Shown here: positions 8,579 through 19,817 of the stretch, one piece after another | Numbering within the stretch: the stretch's first letter is position 1 | How the letters are laid out: every line of letters starts with the position of its first letter | Program-made: the position numbers and the translations under genes | Source: Gammaproteobacteria bacterium | GTDB lineage: Bacteria; Pseudomonadota; Gammaproteobacteria; Poriferisulfidales; Oxydemutatoraceae | Assembly (NCBI GenBank): GCA_028817225.1 | Contig: JAPPQC010000005.1 | Location: 1 to 57,335, forward strand | Length of the DNA: 57,335 bases | Direction of reading: 5' to 3' | Notes under the pieces: generated by a model | The model's input: only the letters and a program-made list of their open reading frames with translations | Told to the model about the DNA's origin: nothing | Database searches by the model: none

Positions 8579-9519
8579 CCGGATTCCGCCAGCGCCCGCT
8601 CCAGGCCGGCCGGGCTGTTGACGGCGTGGCATTCGGCCCGCCGGTTGATGCGCCGGACGAGGTTCGTCAGCACCTGCCCCGGCCCCAGTTCAACGAAGCG
8701 CGCGACGCCGTCCTCGCCCATGCGCTCGATGGTGGCGACCCATTGCACCGGATTGTGAAGTTGTTCGCTCAATGCCCGAAAAATATCGCCGGGTATTGTA
8801 CGCGGCATCGCGTCCACATTGTGAAGAATTTTGATCGCCGGCGCGCTGATTTCCGCGCCCTCGAGAAACGACGAGAACTCGCGCGCCGCGTCGCGCATCA
8901 GCGAGGAATGGGCGGGCACGCTGACCGGCAGCAGAACGCATTTGCGCGCGCCCTGCGCCGACGCCCGCGCCATCGCCTCTTCCACCGCTGCCTTGTGGCC
9001 GGCGATGACGGTCTGCGCCGGCGCGTTGAAATTGACGGCCTCGACCACCTGTTCGCCGCCGGGCGCGGCGCACAACTCCACCACCTGCCGCGATTTCAGC
9101 CCGATGATCGCCGCCATCGCGCCGCGGCCCTCGGCGACGGCCTGCTGCATCAACTCGCCGCGCCGCGCGGCGATGGCGACCGCGTCTTCAAAGGCGATGG
9201 AACCGGCGCAGACCAGCGCGGTGTATTCGCCGAAACTGTGGCCGGCGGCGACCGCCGGCACGGCGTCGCTCAGGCGGCTCCAGATTTTCCACACCGCGAC
9301 GCCGGCGGCCAGCATCACCGGCTGGGTGTTGACGGTGCGGTTCAGCGCCTCCTCCGGCCCGTCCATCGCCATCTTGAACAGGTCCTTGCCGAGGATTGCG
9401 GAGGCGGCGTCAAAGGTTTCCCGCACCTCCGGGTGTTCGGCGGCCAGTTCCCTCAGCATGCCGGTGTGCTGGGCGCCCTGTCCGGGGAAAAGAAAAGCCG
9501 TGTCCGTCAATATCCGCAT
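8575..9519 (-). CDS. fabD: Malonyl-CoA:ACP transacylase
   Basis: A 314-residue enzyme that loads malonyl groups on ACP. The FPGQGAQ motif is at 11-17. The nucleophile Ser95 sits in GHSFGEY (Phe replaces the commoner Leu) and the catalytic partner is His204 in VPAHSSL. It is the first gene of the operon here: plsX and fabH, which often precede it, are absent and infA diverges instead. A weak AGG lies about 10 bases before the ATG. Confidence 0.95.
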   Translation of the reverse strand: MRILTDTAFLFPGQGAQHTGMLRELAAEHPEVRETFDAASAILGKDLFKMAMDGPEEALNRTVNTQPVMLAAGVAVWKIWSRLSDAVPAVAAGHSFGEYTALVCAGSIAFEDAVAIAARRGELMQQAVAEGRGAMAAIIGLKSRQVVELCAAPGGEQVVEAVNFNAPAQTVIAGHKAAVEEAMARASAQGARKCVLLPVSVPAHSSLMRDAAREFSSFLEGAEISAPAIKILHNVDAMPRTIPGDIFRALSEQLHNPVQWVATIERMGEDGVARFVELGPGQVLTNLVRRINRRAECHAVNSPAGLERALAESG

Positions 9520-9534
9520 GCCGATTCAACCTGG

Positions 9535-9542
9535 GTTATAAT
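9535..9542. promoter_or_regulatory. Shared palindromic -10 of the fabD/infA divergent promoters
   Basis: The octamer GTTATAAT gives TATAAT on the plus strand (9537-9542, toward infA, predicted leader about 20 bases) and TATAAC on the minus strand (9540-9535, toward fabD, leader under about 15 bases). No good -35 is visible on either side. The two polymerases would compete for the same site. Confidence 0.5.
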
Positions 9543-9568
9543 GCACGCCGTTTCCAGAAAACCACACG

Positions 9569-9787
9569 ATGCCAAAAAGCGAGCACTTTGAAATGAAGGG
9601 CGTCGTCGTCGAGGTCCTTCCGAACACGATGTTCAGGGTCAAACTCGAAAACGACCATGTTGTCACCGCGCACATATCCGGAAAAATGCGAAAGCATTAC
9701 ATCCGGATACTTGCCGGCGACCGCGTCACCGTCGAGATGAGCCCCTACGACCTGACCCGCGGGCGCATTACCTACCGCGAAAAATAG
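9569..9787 (+). CDS. infA: Translation initiation factor IF-1
   Basis: A 72-residue S1/OB-fold protein that binds the 30S A site during initiation. The body matches the family closely ([44 protein letters not shown]), with a slightly different N-terminus ([11 protein letters not shown]). No Shine-Dalgarno sequence is evident upstream. It is convergent with clpA, with 9 bases between the stops. Confidence 0.98.
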   Translation: MPKSEHFEMKGVVVEVLPNTMFRVKLENDHVVTAHISGKMRKHYIRILAGDRVTVEMSPYDLTRGRITYREK

Positions 9788-9796
9788 CCCCTGCCG

Positions 9797-12070
9797 TCAG
9801 CCCCCGCACCGGATTTTTTCTTTCCGCGGCGCCTCGCAGCGGAAGCGGACTTCGCCGTCCTCGAGCACAAAGCGGGCGGCGCCGCCCTTCTTCAGTTTGC
9901 CGAAGAGGATGTCGTCGAGCAGCGGCTTTTTCAGTTTCTCCTCGATCAGGCGCCGCATCGGCCTCGCCCCCATCGTCTTGTCAAAGCCGTTCTCGACCAG
10001 CCACGAGCGCACATCGGCGTCCACCGTCAGTTGCACCTTCCGGTCTTCGAGTTGCGCCTGAAACTGCGTCAGGAACTTGTCAACGACGAGCAGGATCATC
10101 TCCCTGTCCAGCGGCCTGAAATGCACCACCGCGTCGAGGCGGTTGCGAAACTCCGGCGAGAAAACCCGCTTGATGCTCTCGGAACAGTCCGGCGCGCGGT
10201 CGTCGTGCCCGGTGAAGCCGATGCTCGCGCGGCTCATCGCCTCGGCGCCGGCGTTGGTCGTCATGATCAGCACCGTGTGGCGGAAATCCACCTTGCGCCC
10301 GTTGGCGTCGGTCAGCAGGCCGTGGTCCATGACTTGCAGCAGCAGGTTGAACACATCCGGGTGGGCCTTCTCCATCTCATCAAGCAGCACCACGGACTGG
10401 GGAAACTTCAGCACCGCGTCGGTCAGCAGGCCGCCCTGGTCGAAGCCGACATAGCCCGGAGGCGCGCCGATGAGGCGCGAGACGGTGTGCCGCTCCATGT
10501 ATTCGGACATGTCGAAACGCACCAGTTCCATGCCGGCGCTCGCGGCCAGTTGCCGCGCGGTCTCGGTCTTGCCGACGCCGGTCGGGCCGGCCATCAGAAA
10601 GGAGCCGACCGGCTGGTCGGGCTCGTTCAGGCCGGAGCGCGACATCTTGATCGCGTTGACGATCGTGTCAATGGCGTCGTCCTGGCCGAAGATGACCATC
10701 TTCAGGTTGCGGTCGAGGTTGCGGAGCATCTTCGCGTTGTCGGTGGTGACGCTCTTCGCCGGTATCCGCGCGATTTTGGCGATCATGCCCTCGATGTGGC
10801 TTGAGCGCACCAGCGGCCTCGCCCCGGCGGACGACGAGCCGATGCGCAGAGAGGCGCCGGCCTCGTCCACGAGGTCTATCGCCTTGTCCGGCAGGTGGCG
10901 GTCGTGCAGGTAGCGCGACGCCAGGCTGGCGGCGGTCTTCAGGCTCTGCCTTGAATAGCGCACATTGTGGAAGCGCTCAAAACACTCCTTCAGCCCCAGC
11001 AGAATCCGGTAGGTGTCGTCCACCGACGGTTCCTCGATGTCTATCTTCTGGAAGCGCCTGGCCAGCGCGCGGTCTTTCTCGAAGATGGCGCGGTATTCGC
11101 GGTAGGTCGTCGCGCCGATGCAGCGCAGTTCGCCGGATTGCAGCCTGGGCTTGATCAGGCTCGAGGCGTCCATCGCGCTGCCGGAGGCGGAGCCGGCGCC
11201 GATGAGCATGTGAATCTCGTCAATGAACAGGATGACATTCTTTTCCTTCTCCAGTTGCGCCAGCATTTTCTTCAGGCGCTTCTCGAAGTCGCCGCGGTAC
11301 TTGGTGCCGGCCACCAGCGCGCCGAGGTCGAGCAGGTGAATGACGGCGTCTTTCAGCACATCGGGCACCTCGCCCTCGACGATCTTCCTCGCCAGCCCCT
11401 CCGCCAGCGCGGTCTTGCCGACGCCCGGCTCGCCGACATACAGCGGGTTGTTCTTGTTCCTTCGGCACAGCACCTGTATCGTCCGGTCCACTTCCGGCTC
11501 GCGCCCGACCAGCGGGTCAATGCGCCCGGCCCGCGCCTTCTCGTTCAGGTTGCGGGTGAACTGCTCAAGCGGCTTGCGCGCGCTGCGCCCGCTTTCGCCG
11601 CCCTCGACGCCGGCGACCTCGTTCTCCTTGCCGGCATACTTGCTGATGCCGTGGGCGATGTAGTTGACGATGTCGAGGCGCTCGACATTGTGGCAGCCCA
11701 GCAGATAGACCGCCTGCGACTCCGGCTCGCTGAAAACCGAAACCAGCACGTTCTCGCCCTTGACCATGCTCGTCGGCGACACCGACTGCACATGAAACAC
11801 CGCGCGCTGCAACACGCGCTGAAACGCGCGGGTCTGCTGAATGTCGCCCGGCTCGTGCAGTTCCAGCCGCGGGGTTGATTTGCTGATGTAGGCGGCGAGG
11901 TCGGAGGCGAGTTCCTTCAGGTTGACGCCGCAGGCGCTCAGCACCTCGGCGGCCTCCGGGTTCTTGATCAGGCCGAACAGCAGGTGCTCGACGGTGACAT
12001 ATTCATGGCGGTTTCTGGACGCGACCTCAAAGACCGTGTTCAGCGTGCGTTCCAGGTTCTTGTCAAACAT
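9797..12070 (-). CDS. clpA: ATP-dependent Clp protease ATPase subunit ClpA
   Basis: A 757-residue Hsp100 unfoldase that feeds ClpP. The Clp-N double repeat (1-145) is followed by AAA domain 1 (Walker A GEPGVGKT, 213-220; Walker B VILFIDEIH) and AAA domain 2 (GPTGVGKT, about 494-501). The middle domain of ClpB is absent, which identifies ClpA. The ClpP-docking loop reads ASIGFTGHD, an IGF-type loop. It follows clpS by 3 bases, its adaptor for N-degron substrates, so co-expression is expected. Confidence 0.97.
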   Translation of the reverse strand: MFDKNLERTLNTVFEVASRNRHEYVTVEHLLFGLIKNPEAAEVLSACGVNLKELASDLAAYISKSTPRLELHEPGDIQQTRAFQRVLQRAVFHVQSVSPTSMVKGENVLVSVFSEPESQAVYLLGCHNVERLDIVNYIAHGISKYAGKENEVAGVEGGESGRSARKPLEQFTRNLNEKARAGRIDPLVGREPEVDRTIQVLCRRNKNNPLYVGEPGVGKTALAEGLARKIVEGEVPDVLKDAVIHLLDLGALVAGTKYRGDFEKRLKKMLAQLEKEKNVILFIDEIHMLIGAGSASGSAMDASSLIKPRLQSGELRCIGATTYREYRAIFEKDRALARRFQKIDIEEPSVDDTYRILLGLKECFERFHNVRYSRQSLKTAASLASRYLHDRHLPDKAIDLVDEAGASLRIGSSSAGARPLVRSSHIEGMIAKIARIPAKSVTTDNAKMLRNLDRNLKMVIFGQDDAIDTIVNAIKMSRSGLNEPDQPVGSFLMAGPTGVGKTETARQLAASAGMELVRFDMSEYMERHTVSRLIGAPPGYVGFDQGGLLTDAVLKFPQSVVLLDEMEKAHPDVFNLLLQVMDHGLLTDANGRKVDFRHTVLIMTTNAGAEAMSRASIGFTGHDDRAPDCSESIKRVFSPEFRNRLDAVVHFRPLDREMILLVVDKFLTQFQAQLEDRKVQLTVDADVRSWLVENGFDKTMGARPMRRLIEEKLKKPLLDDILFGKLKKGGAARFVLEDGEVRFRCEAPRKEKIRCGG

Positions 12071-12073
12071 CGC

Positions 12074-12406
12074 TCAGTCTTTTTCCATCTTGCACATCAG
12101 CGGATGCTTTTTCGAGCGTGAATAGTTGTTGACCGTCGTCACCTTGGTCTCCGCGATCTCGCGGGTGAAAACCCCGCACACGCCCTTGCCCTGTTTGTGA
12201 ATCGCCAGCATCAACTGCACCGCCCGGTCGAGGTTCATCCGGAAAAAGCGCTGCAGGATGTGCACGACGAATTCCATCGGCGTGTAGTCATCGTTGATCA
12301 GCAGGACTTTGTACATCGGCGGCCTCTTCGGCTTGACCGGGGCCGGCTCGAGCGCCGCCTCGCCGGCCCGCTCCAGCTCCCGGATGTCGTGTTGCATCGT
12401 CATCAT
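12074..12406 (-). CDS. clpS: ClpS adaptor of N-degron proteolysis
   Basis: A 110-residue adaptor that delivers N-end-rule substrates to ClpA. The conserved core is [18 protein letters not shown], the binding-pocket region [16 protein letters not shown] and the C-terminal AETKV. The start is uncertain. A TTG at 12436 would extend the frame, but a good -35/-10 pair lies inside that extension, so an ATG at 12406 (or 12397) is more likely. No ribosome binding site is seen before either ATG. The gene is coupled to clpA. Confidence 0.93.
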   Translation of the reverse strand: MMTMQHDIRELERAGEAALEPAPVKPKRPPMYKVLLINDDYTPMEFVVHILQRFFRMNLDRAVQLMLAIHKQGKGVCGVFTREIAETKVTTVNNYSRSKKHPLMCKMEKD

Positions 12407-12414
12407 TTGCGGTA

Positions 12415-12443
12415 AAAATATAAATTCCCGGCTCAAAGGTCAA
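12415..12443 (-). promoter_or_regulatory. Sigma70-like promoter of clpS-clpA
   Basis: On the minus strand, TTGACC (12443-12438), a 17-base spacer and TATTTT (12420-12415). The predicted transcript start falls at or just before the ATG at 12406, so the message would be leaderless or nearly so. Confidence 0.5.
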
Positions 12444-12464
12444 TATCCGCGCCCGAACCGTCGC

Positions 12465-12473
12465 TGGTATTAT
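12465..12473 (+). promoter_or_regulatory. Extended -10 promoter element upstream of nudJ
   Basis: TGG-TATTAT matches the extended -10 pattern (TGn plus hexamer). No -35 is convincing. Transcription would start around 12480, right at the ATG of the short leader frame at 12482. Confidence 0.4.
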
Positions 12474-12481
12474 AGAAGATT

Positions 12482-12544
12482 ATGAGAACCGCAAGCGCCG
12501 GATTCACCCCCGCACCCGCGCCGGAATGCGCGCTCCGTCAATGA
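12482..12544 (+). CDS. Possible 20-residue leader peptide of nudJ
   Basis: A short open frame reading [20 protein letters not shown]. Its TGA overlaps the ATG at 12541 of nudJ (ATGA), the classic layout for translational coupling. It has no ribosome binding site, and its ATG sits where the extended -10 promoter predicts the transcript start. Nothing in its sequence suggests attenuation such as a run of one amino acid. It may be an artefact of GC-rich sequence with few stops. Confidence 0.25.
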   Translation: MRTASAGFTPAPAPECALRQ

Positions 12545-13023
12545 GTTGGATGCTTCATGTAACGGTGGCCGCCATCGCGCGGCGCGGCGATTCCTTCCTG
12601 CTGGTCGAGGAGGAGGTCAACGGCAGGCCCCTCTACAACCAGCCCGCGGGCCACCTCGAGGAGAACGAAAGCCTGGCCGAGGCGGCGGTGCGTGAGACGC
12701 TGGAGGAGACCGCGCATCATTTCAAGCCGCAATACATCGTCGGTCTCTACCAATGGCAGCAGCCCGGCGCGCGCGACACCTACATCCGCGTCGCCTTCGC
12801 CGGCGACGCGCAGCCCGCCGCGCAGCCGCGCGAACTCGACCGCGGCATTCTCGGCGCGCACTGGCTGGAGTTGCGGCAAATCCGCGCGCTTCCGGCGCAG
12901 CGCTTTCGCAGCATCATGGTCGTGCGCTGCATCGAGGACTGTCTCGCGGGCCGGCGCCTGCCGCTGTCAGCCGCCGCCTATCTTGATGAACGCGGCGACG
13001 CGCGCCGATGCCCGGAAAAATAA
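12541..13023 (+). CDS. nudJ: Nudix hydrolase NudJ-like
   Basis: A 160-residue Nudix pyrophosphatase. In E. coli NudJ acts on thiamine pyrophosphate precursors and nucleoside diphosphates or triphosphates. The Nudix box starts at Gly37 ([20 protein letters not shown]); the metal-binding Glu55 and Glu56 are kept, but the Gly near the end of the box is Ala (TAHHF). Two upstream starts are possible: 12526 in frame gives 165 residues, while 12541 is favoured by the overlap with the short leader frame. The 3' end overlaps mnmA by 16 bases, the same neighbour as in E. coli. Confidence 0.88.
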   Translation: MSWMLHVTVAAIARRGDSFLLVEEEVNGRPLYNQPAGHLEENESLAEAAVRETLEETAHHFKPQYIVGLYQWQQPGARDTYIRVAFAGDAQPAAQPRELDRGILGAHWLELRQIRALPAQRFRSIMVVRCIEDCLAGRRLPLSAAAYLDERGDARRCPEK

Positions 13024-14075
13024 TCATCGGGCTGTCGGGCGGCGTGGACTCGGCTGTCAGCGCGCTGCTGATGAAGCGCCGCGGGCTTGCCGTCGAGGCC
13101 CTGTTCATGAAGAACTGGGAGGAAGACGACAACGAGCACTGCGCCGCGGCGGAAGACCTCGCCTCGGCGCGCCGCGTCGCCGGGCGCCTCGGGATTGCGC
13201 TGCACACCGTCAATTTCTCCGCCGAGTACTGGGACGATGTGTTCGCCCGGTTTCTGTCCGAATACCGCCGCGGGCGCACGCCCAACCCGGATGTCCTGTG
13301 CAACAGGGAAATCAAGTTCAGGGCCTTCATCGAGCACGCCGGGCGGCTCGGCGCCGACCGGATTGCGACCGGGCATTACGCCCGAATTGAGGCCCGCAAC
13401 GGCCACCGCCGCCTGATGAAAGGGCTGGACCCGGACAAGGACCAGTCGTATTTTCTCTACGCGCTGGACCAGCGCAGCCTGGCCTGTTCCGTTTTTCCGC
13501 TGGCCGAACTGCACAAGAGCGAGGTGCGCGACATCGCCAAAGAGCACGGCCTCGCCTGCCACGACCGCAAGGACAGCACCGGCATTTGCTTTATCGGCGA
13601 GAGAAAGTTCCGCGAATTCCTGGCGCGCTACCTGCCGCCCCGGCCCGGCGACATCGTGGACCGCGACGGGTGCGTCATCGGGCGCCATCAGGGCTGCTGG
13701 TATTACACCATCGGCCAGCGCAAGGGGCTTGGCATCGGCGGCGCCCGCGACGGCAGCGGCGACGCCTGGTATGTCGCCGCAAAGGATGTGCGCCGCAACA
13801 CGCTGTCCGTCGTCCAGGGCGCCAACCATCCGCTGCTGTTCCGCGACCGCCTGCGGGCGTCGGCGCCGCACTGGATCAACGAGGCGCCGCGCGCAGGCGA
13901 ACCCCTGACGGGCAAGATACGCTACCGCCAGCGCGATCAATCGTGTATCATTGCCAACCTGGACGCGGACGCGGTCGAGGTGGTCTTCAGCCGGCCCCAG
14001 CGGGCGGTCGCGCCGGGCCAATCCATTGTGTTTTATCGCGGTCGGGAATGTCTCGGCGGCGCGGTCATTGAGTAA
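13008..14075 (+). CDS. mnmA: tRNA-specific 2-thiouridylase MnmA
   Basis: A 355-residue enzyme that places sulfur on U34 of tRNA Lys, Glu and Gln. The PP-loop SGGVDS (10-15) adenylates the base. The catalytic cysteines are Cys98 in NPDVLCN and Cys194 in [10 protein letters not shown]. The sequence GHYARIE and the C-terminal beta-barrel are intact and the length is standard. It overlaps nudJ. The hflD gene that separates mnmA from purB in E. coli is not here; acnA follows instead after 21 bases. Confidence 0.97.
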   Translation: MPGKIIIGLSGGVDSAVSALLMKRRGLAVEALFMKNWEEDDNEHCAAAEDLASARRVAGRLGIALHTVNFSAEYWDDVFARFLSEYRRGRTPNPDVLCNREIKFRAFIEHAGRLGADRIATGHYARIEARNGHRRLMKGLDPDKDQSYFLYALDQRSLACSVFPLAELHKSEVRDIAKEHGLACHDRKDSTGICFIGERKFREFLARYLPPRPGDIVDRDGCVIGRHQGCWYYTIGQRKGLGIGGARDGSGDAWYVAAKDVRRNTLSVVQGANHPLLFRDRLRASAPHWINEAPRAGEPLTGKIRYRQRDQSCIIANLDADAVEVVFSRPQRAVAPGQSIVFYRGRECLGGAVIE

Positions 14076-14096
14076 TCAAATCCAACAAGCAGATTC

Positions 14097-16733
<2,637 letters not shown>

Positions 16734-16736
<3 letters not shown>

Positions 16737-16758
16737 GGGCCGCCTGAGGGCCGCCTGA
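16734..16758 (+). repeat. Tandem 11-base duplication at the acnA stop
   Basis: TGAGGGCCGCC occurs twice in direct succession beginning with the acnA stop codon, and a third partial copy (TGAGGCC) follows. It creates successive TGA triplets in alternate frames after the gene. It is probably replication slippage. Confidence 0.7.
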
Positions 16759-16812
16759 GGCCACCGGGGGCCACACCAGGCCGGCGTCGCACCACCTCTT
16801 CCGCCGCTTGTG

Positions 16813-16837
16813 CCGCCGCTGCACAGGCGGCGGTTTT
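16813..16837 (+). terminator. Likely terminator of acnA
   Basis: A 7-base GC stem CCGCCGC/GCGGCGG with a 7-base loop, followed by four T. The T-run is short, so efficiency is uncertain. It lies between the convergent acnA and fumC genes. Confidence 0.55.
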
Positions 16838-16862
16838 CCGTTGCGGCGGAATCAGGGTATTT

Positions 16863-18248
16863 CTACTCCGGCTTGTCTCCTGGCCGGGTCAATTTCTCCG
16901 GATCAAGCAAACGGGCGGCTTCGTCGCGTGACAAATCGGTCTCCTCAAGCACCACATCAAGGATGGGTCGTTTCTCGCGGTAGGCGCGCTTGGCGATGGC
17001 GGCGCCTTTTTCGTAGCCGATGACGCGGTTCAGCGCGGTGACCAGTATCGGGTTTCGGGCGAGCGCCGCCTCGCGCTTCTCGTCGTTGACGGCAAAGCCC
17101 TCAATCGCCTTGTCGGCCAGCACGCGCGCGGCGCTGCCCAGCAGTTCGATGCTTTGCAGCAGGTTGTAGGCAATCACCGGCATCATCACATTCAACTGGA
17201 AATTGCCCGACTGCCCGGCCAGCGTGACGGCGGCGTCGTTGCCGATGACCTGCGTGCAGACCATCGCCACCGCCTCCGGTATCACCGGATTGACCTTGCC
17301 CGGCATGATGCTGCTGCCGGGCTGAAGCGCCGGCAGTTCAATTTCGCCAAGCCCCGCCAGCGGCCCCGAGTTCATCCACCGCAGGTCGTTTGAGATTTTC
17401 ATCAGGCTGACGGCGACGGTTTTCAACTGGCCGCTCATCTCGACGGCGGCGTCCTGCGCGCTCAGCGCCTCGAACAGGTCGGGCTTGAGAGTGAACCCAA
17501 TGCCGGTCTCGTGCGTTATCAGTCGGCAGAACAGCGCCGGGAAGTCCGGGTGGCCGTTGATGCCGGTGCCGACGGCGGTGCCGCCCTGCGCCAGCTGCCT
17601 GAGCCGCGGCAGCGAGGCGTCGAGCCGCTCCAGGCCGCAGCGCACCTGCCGCGCCCAGCCGCCCATCTCCTGGTCGAGGCCGACCGGCATCGCGTCCATC
17701 AGGTGGGTGCGCCCGGTCTTGACCTTGCCGGCGACGGTTTTCATTTTGCTCTCGATGCAGCCGGCAAGATGCTCCAGCCCGGGCCTCAGCACGCCTTCCA
17801 GCGACAGGCAGGCGCTGACATGAATCGCCGTCGGCACGACATCGTTGGAACTCTGCCCCATGTTGACATGGTCGTTCGGGTGCACCGCGGCGCCGGACGC
17901 CTGCGACGCGACATGCGCGATGACCTCGTTGGCGTTCATGTTGAAACTGGTGCCGGAGCCGGTCTGAAACACATCCACCGGAAAATGTTCGTTGAAGTCG
18001 CCGTCGGCGACGCCGCGCGCGGCCTGCTCGATGGCGTCGGCGAGGCCCGGCTCAAGCAATTCCAGTTGCCGGTTGGCGCGGGCGCAGCACAGTTTGATCA
18101 GGCCGAGCGCGCGAATGAAACTGGCCGGCATCCGCAGGCCGCTGATGGGAAAATTGTTAATCGCGCGCTGCGTCTGGGCGCCGTAGAACTTGTCCGACGG
18201 CACGCGCAGTTGCCCCATGCTGTCCTTGACGGTGCGGTACGATGTCAT
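16863..18248 (-). CDS. fumC: Class II fumarate hydratase
   Basis: A 461-residue oxygen-stable fumarase that converts fumarate to malate. The family signature GSSIMPGKVNP lies near residues 310-320 and contains the catalytic Ser. Other conserved blocks are TGSGTSFNMNANEV, HPNDHVNMGQSSND and GRTHLMDAMP (the usual QDA is MDA). GGAG lies 11 bases before the ATG. It is divergent from purB, and a -10-like TATACT on the minus strand overlaps purB's TATAAT. Confidence 0.95.
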   Translation of the reverse strand: MTSYRTVKDSMGQLRVPSDKFYGAQTQRAINNFPISGLRMPASFIRALGLIKLCCARANRQLELLEPGLADAIEQAARGVADGDFNEHFPVDVFQTGSGTSFNMNANEVIAHVASQASGAAVHPNDHVNMGQSSNDVVPTAIHVSACLSLEGVLRPGLEHLAGCIESKMKTVAGKVKTGRTHLMDAMPVGLDQEMGGWARQVRCGLERLDASLPRLRQLAQGGTAVGTGINGHPDFPALFCRLITHETGIGFTLKPDLFEALSAQDAAVEMSGQLKTVAVSLMKISNDLRWMNSGPLAGLGEIELPALQPGSSIMPGKVNPVIPEAVAMVCTQVIGNDAAVTLAGQSGNFQLNVMMPVIAYNLLQSIELLGSAARVLADKAIEGFAVNDEKREAALARNPILVTALNRVIGYEKGAAIAKRAYREKRPILDVVLEETDLSRDEAARLLDPEKLTRPGDKPE

Positions 18249-18289
18249 GATGTTGTTGTCTCCGGTGAATGGTCGCTAAGGTCGTTGGA

Positions 18290-18317
18290 TTGTTGATATT
18301 GGGGGGTGCAGTATAAT
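18290..18317 (+). promoter_or_regulatory. purB promoter with -10 shared by fumC
   Basis: TTGTTG (18290-18295), a 16-base spacer and a perfect TATAAT (18312-18317) point to purB, with a predicted leader of about 15 bases that includes an AGGA. On the minus strand the overlapping TATACT (18315-18310) could serve fumC. Confidence 0.6.
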
Positions 18318-18338
18318 CAATTGTTTGCAGGAATTCGG

Positions 18339-19757
18339 ATGAATCTGTCCCCTCTCACCGCCGTCGGCCCCGTGGATGGCCGCTACCGCCGGAAAACCGC
18401 CTGTCTGTCCGGTTTTTTCAGCGAATACGCGCTGATACGCCACCGCGTGCTGGTCGAGATTGAGTGGCTGAAGCTGCTGTCGCGCACCGATGGCGTGGCC
18501 GGGGCGCGGCCCTTGTCGCACGCCGCGATTGCGTTTCTCGACGCGCTCGCCGCCGACTTTTCGGAGAACGACGCCGCCCGCGTCAAGGAAATCGAGGCCG
18601 ACATCAACCACGATGTGAAAGCGGTGGAATACTACCTGAAGGAACAGTGCAGGAACAACCCGGAATTGCTTGATGCAGCGCATTTTCTGCACTTCGCCTG
18701 CACCTCGGAAGACATCAATTCAATGGCCTGGGGACTGATGCTGAAGGGTGCGCGCGCCGAAGTCCTGCTGCCGCGCCTGGCCGCGATTCACGATGCGTTG
18801 CAAGCGCGCGCACTGGAATACGCGGCGCTGCCGATGCTTGCGAGGACGCACGGGCAGCCGGCGTCGCCGACGACTTTGGGCAAGGAAATCGCCGTTTTCG
18901 TCCATCGCCTGCGCCGCCCGATGGAAAGAATCGCCAACGCGCCGATTGCCGCCAAGATGAGCGGCGCGGTCGGCAACTACAACGCGCACCACGCGGCCTG
19001 CCCCGGTGTGGACTGGCCCGCGCTGACCGCCGGCTGGATCCGCTCGCTGGGGCTGCACCCGGCGCCCTGCACAACGCAGATTGAACCGCACGACGGCCTC
19101 GTCGAACTGCTGGACGCCGCCGCCCACGCGGGCCGCATTCTGCTGGATTTGTGCCGCGATGTCTGGGGTTACATCTCCATCGGCGTCTTCGTGCAAAAAG
19201 CGGCCCAGGGCGAGGTCGGCTCCTCGACGATGCCGCACAAGGTCAACCCGATTGATTTTGAGAACGCCGAGGGCAATCTCGGCATCGCCTGCGCGCTGGC
19301 GCGCCATCTGTCCGACAAACTGCCGGTTTCGCGCTGGCAGCGCGACCTGTCCGACTCAACCGCGATGCGCTCGCTCGGCACCCTTTTCGGCCACTATGTC
19401 ATCGCCGCCGACAGTGTGCTCGCCGGGCTGGACAAACTCGAGGCCGACCCCGCACAGATGGAGGCCGCGCTGGCGGCGCACCCGGAAGTGCTGACCGAGG
19501 CCATTCAAACACTGCTGCGCAAACACCGTGTCGAGGGCGCCTACGAGAAAATCAAGGCGCTGTCGCGCGGGCGCAAGATGACGATGGACGACCTCGCGGC
19601 CTGCGTCCGCGGCCTTGATTTGCCGGACGAGGCCGTGCAGCAACTGCTGGCATTGACGCCGCAAACCTACACCGGCCTGGCCGAAGACCTTGCGCGCGGC
19701 GCGGCGGACAAACTGCCGTCAGCGGCTGAAGATGCGGTCGGCAACCGCAGTCCCTGA
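18339..19757 (+). CDS. purB: Adenylosuccinate lyase
   Basis: A 472-residue enzyme that acts twice in purine synthesis, cleaving SAICAR and adenylosuccinate. The start at 18339 is fixed by the promoter at 18290-18317, which lies inside the longer frame, and by AGGA ahead of the ATG. The superfamily signature GSSTMPHKVNP lies at about 294-304 and continues as IDFENAEGN, which is typical of the E. coli-type PurB. The catalytic-loop residues TSEDIN and RTHGQPASP are present. Confidence 0.96.
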   Translation: MNLSPLTAVGPVDGRYRRKTACLSGFFSEYALIRHRVLVEIEWLKLLSRTDGVAGARPLSHAAIAFLDALAADFSENDAARVKEIEADINHDVKAVEYYLKEQCRNNPELLDAAHFLHFACTSEDINSMAWGLMLKGARAEVLLPRLAAIHDALQARALEYAALPMLARTHGQPASPTTLGKEIAVFVHRLRRPMERIANAPIAAKMSGAVGNYNAHHAACPGVDWPALTAGWIRSLGLHPAPCTTQIEPHDGLVELLDAAAHAGRILLDLCRDVWGYISIGVFVQKAAQGEVGSSTMPHKVNPIDFENAEGNLGIACALARHLSDKLPVSRWQRDLSDSTAMRSLGTLFGHYVIAADSVLAGLDKLEADPAQMEAALAAHPEVLTEAIQTLLRKHRVEGAYEKIKALSRGRKMTMDDLAACVRGLDLPDEAVQQLLALTPQTYTGLAEDLARGAADKLPSAAEDAVGNRSP

Positions 19758-19758
19758 C

Positions 19759-19806
19759 GCGGCCCGACTTCCTGTCTTTTTCTGATTGCCGGACGGTGCG
19801 GGCCGC
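19759..19806. other. Inverted repeat between convergent purB and the ABC operon
   Basis: GCGGCCCG (19759-19766) and CGGGCCGC (19799-19806) form an 8-base stem around a loop of 32 bases that contains TCTTTTTCTG. It is not a canonical intrinsic terminator, but it is the only structure between the two convergent transcription units. Confidence 0.35.
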
Positions 19807-19817
19807 CCGGCGGATGG

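Noticed and set aside
12407..12436. TTG-started N-terminal extension of ClpS.
   Set aside because: A -35/-10 pair lies within the extension and family members begin near the downstream ATG codons.
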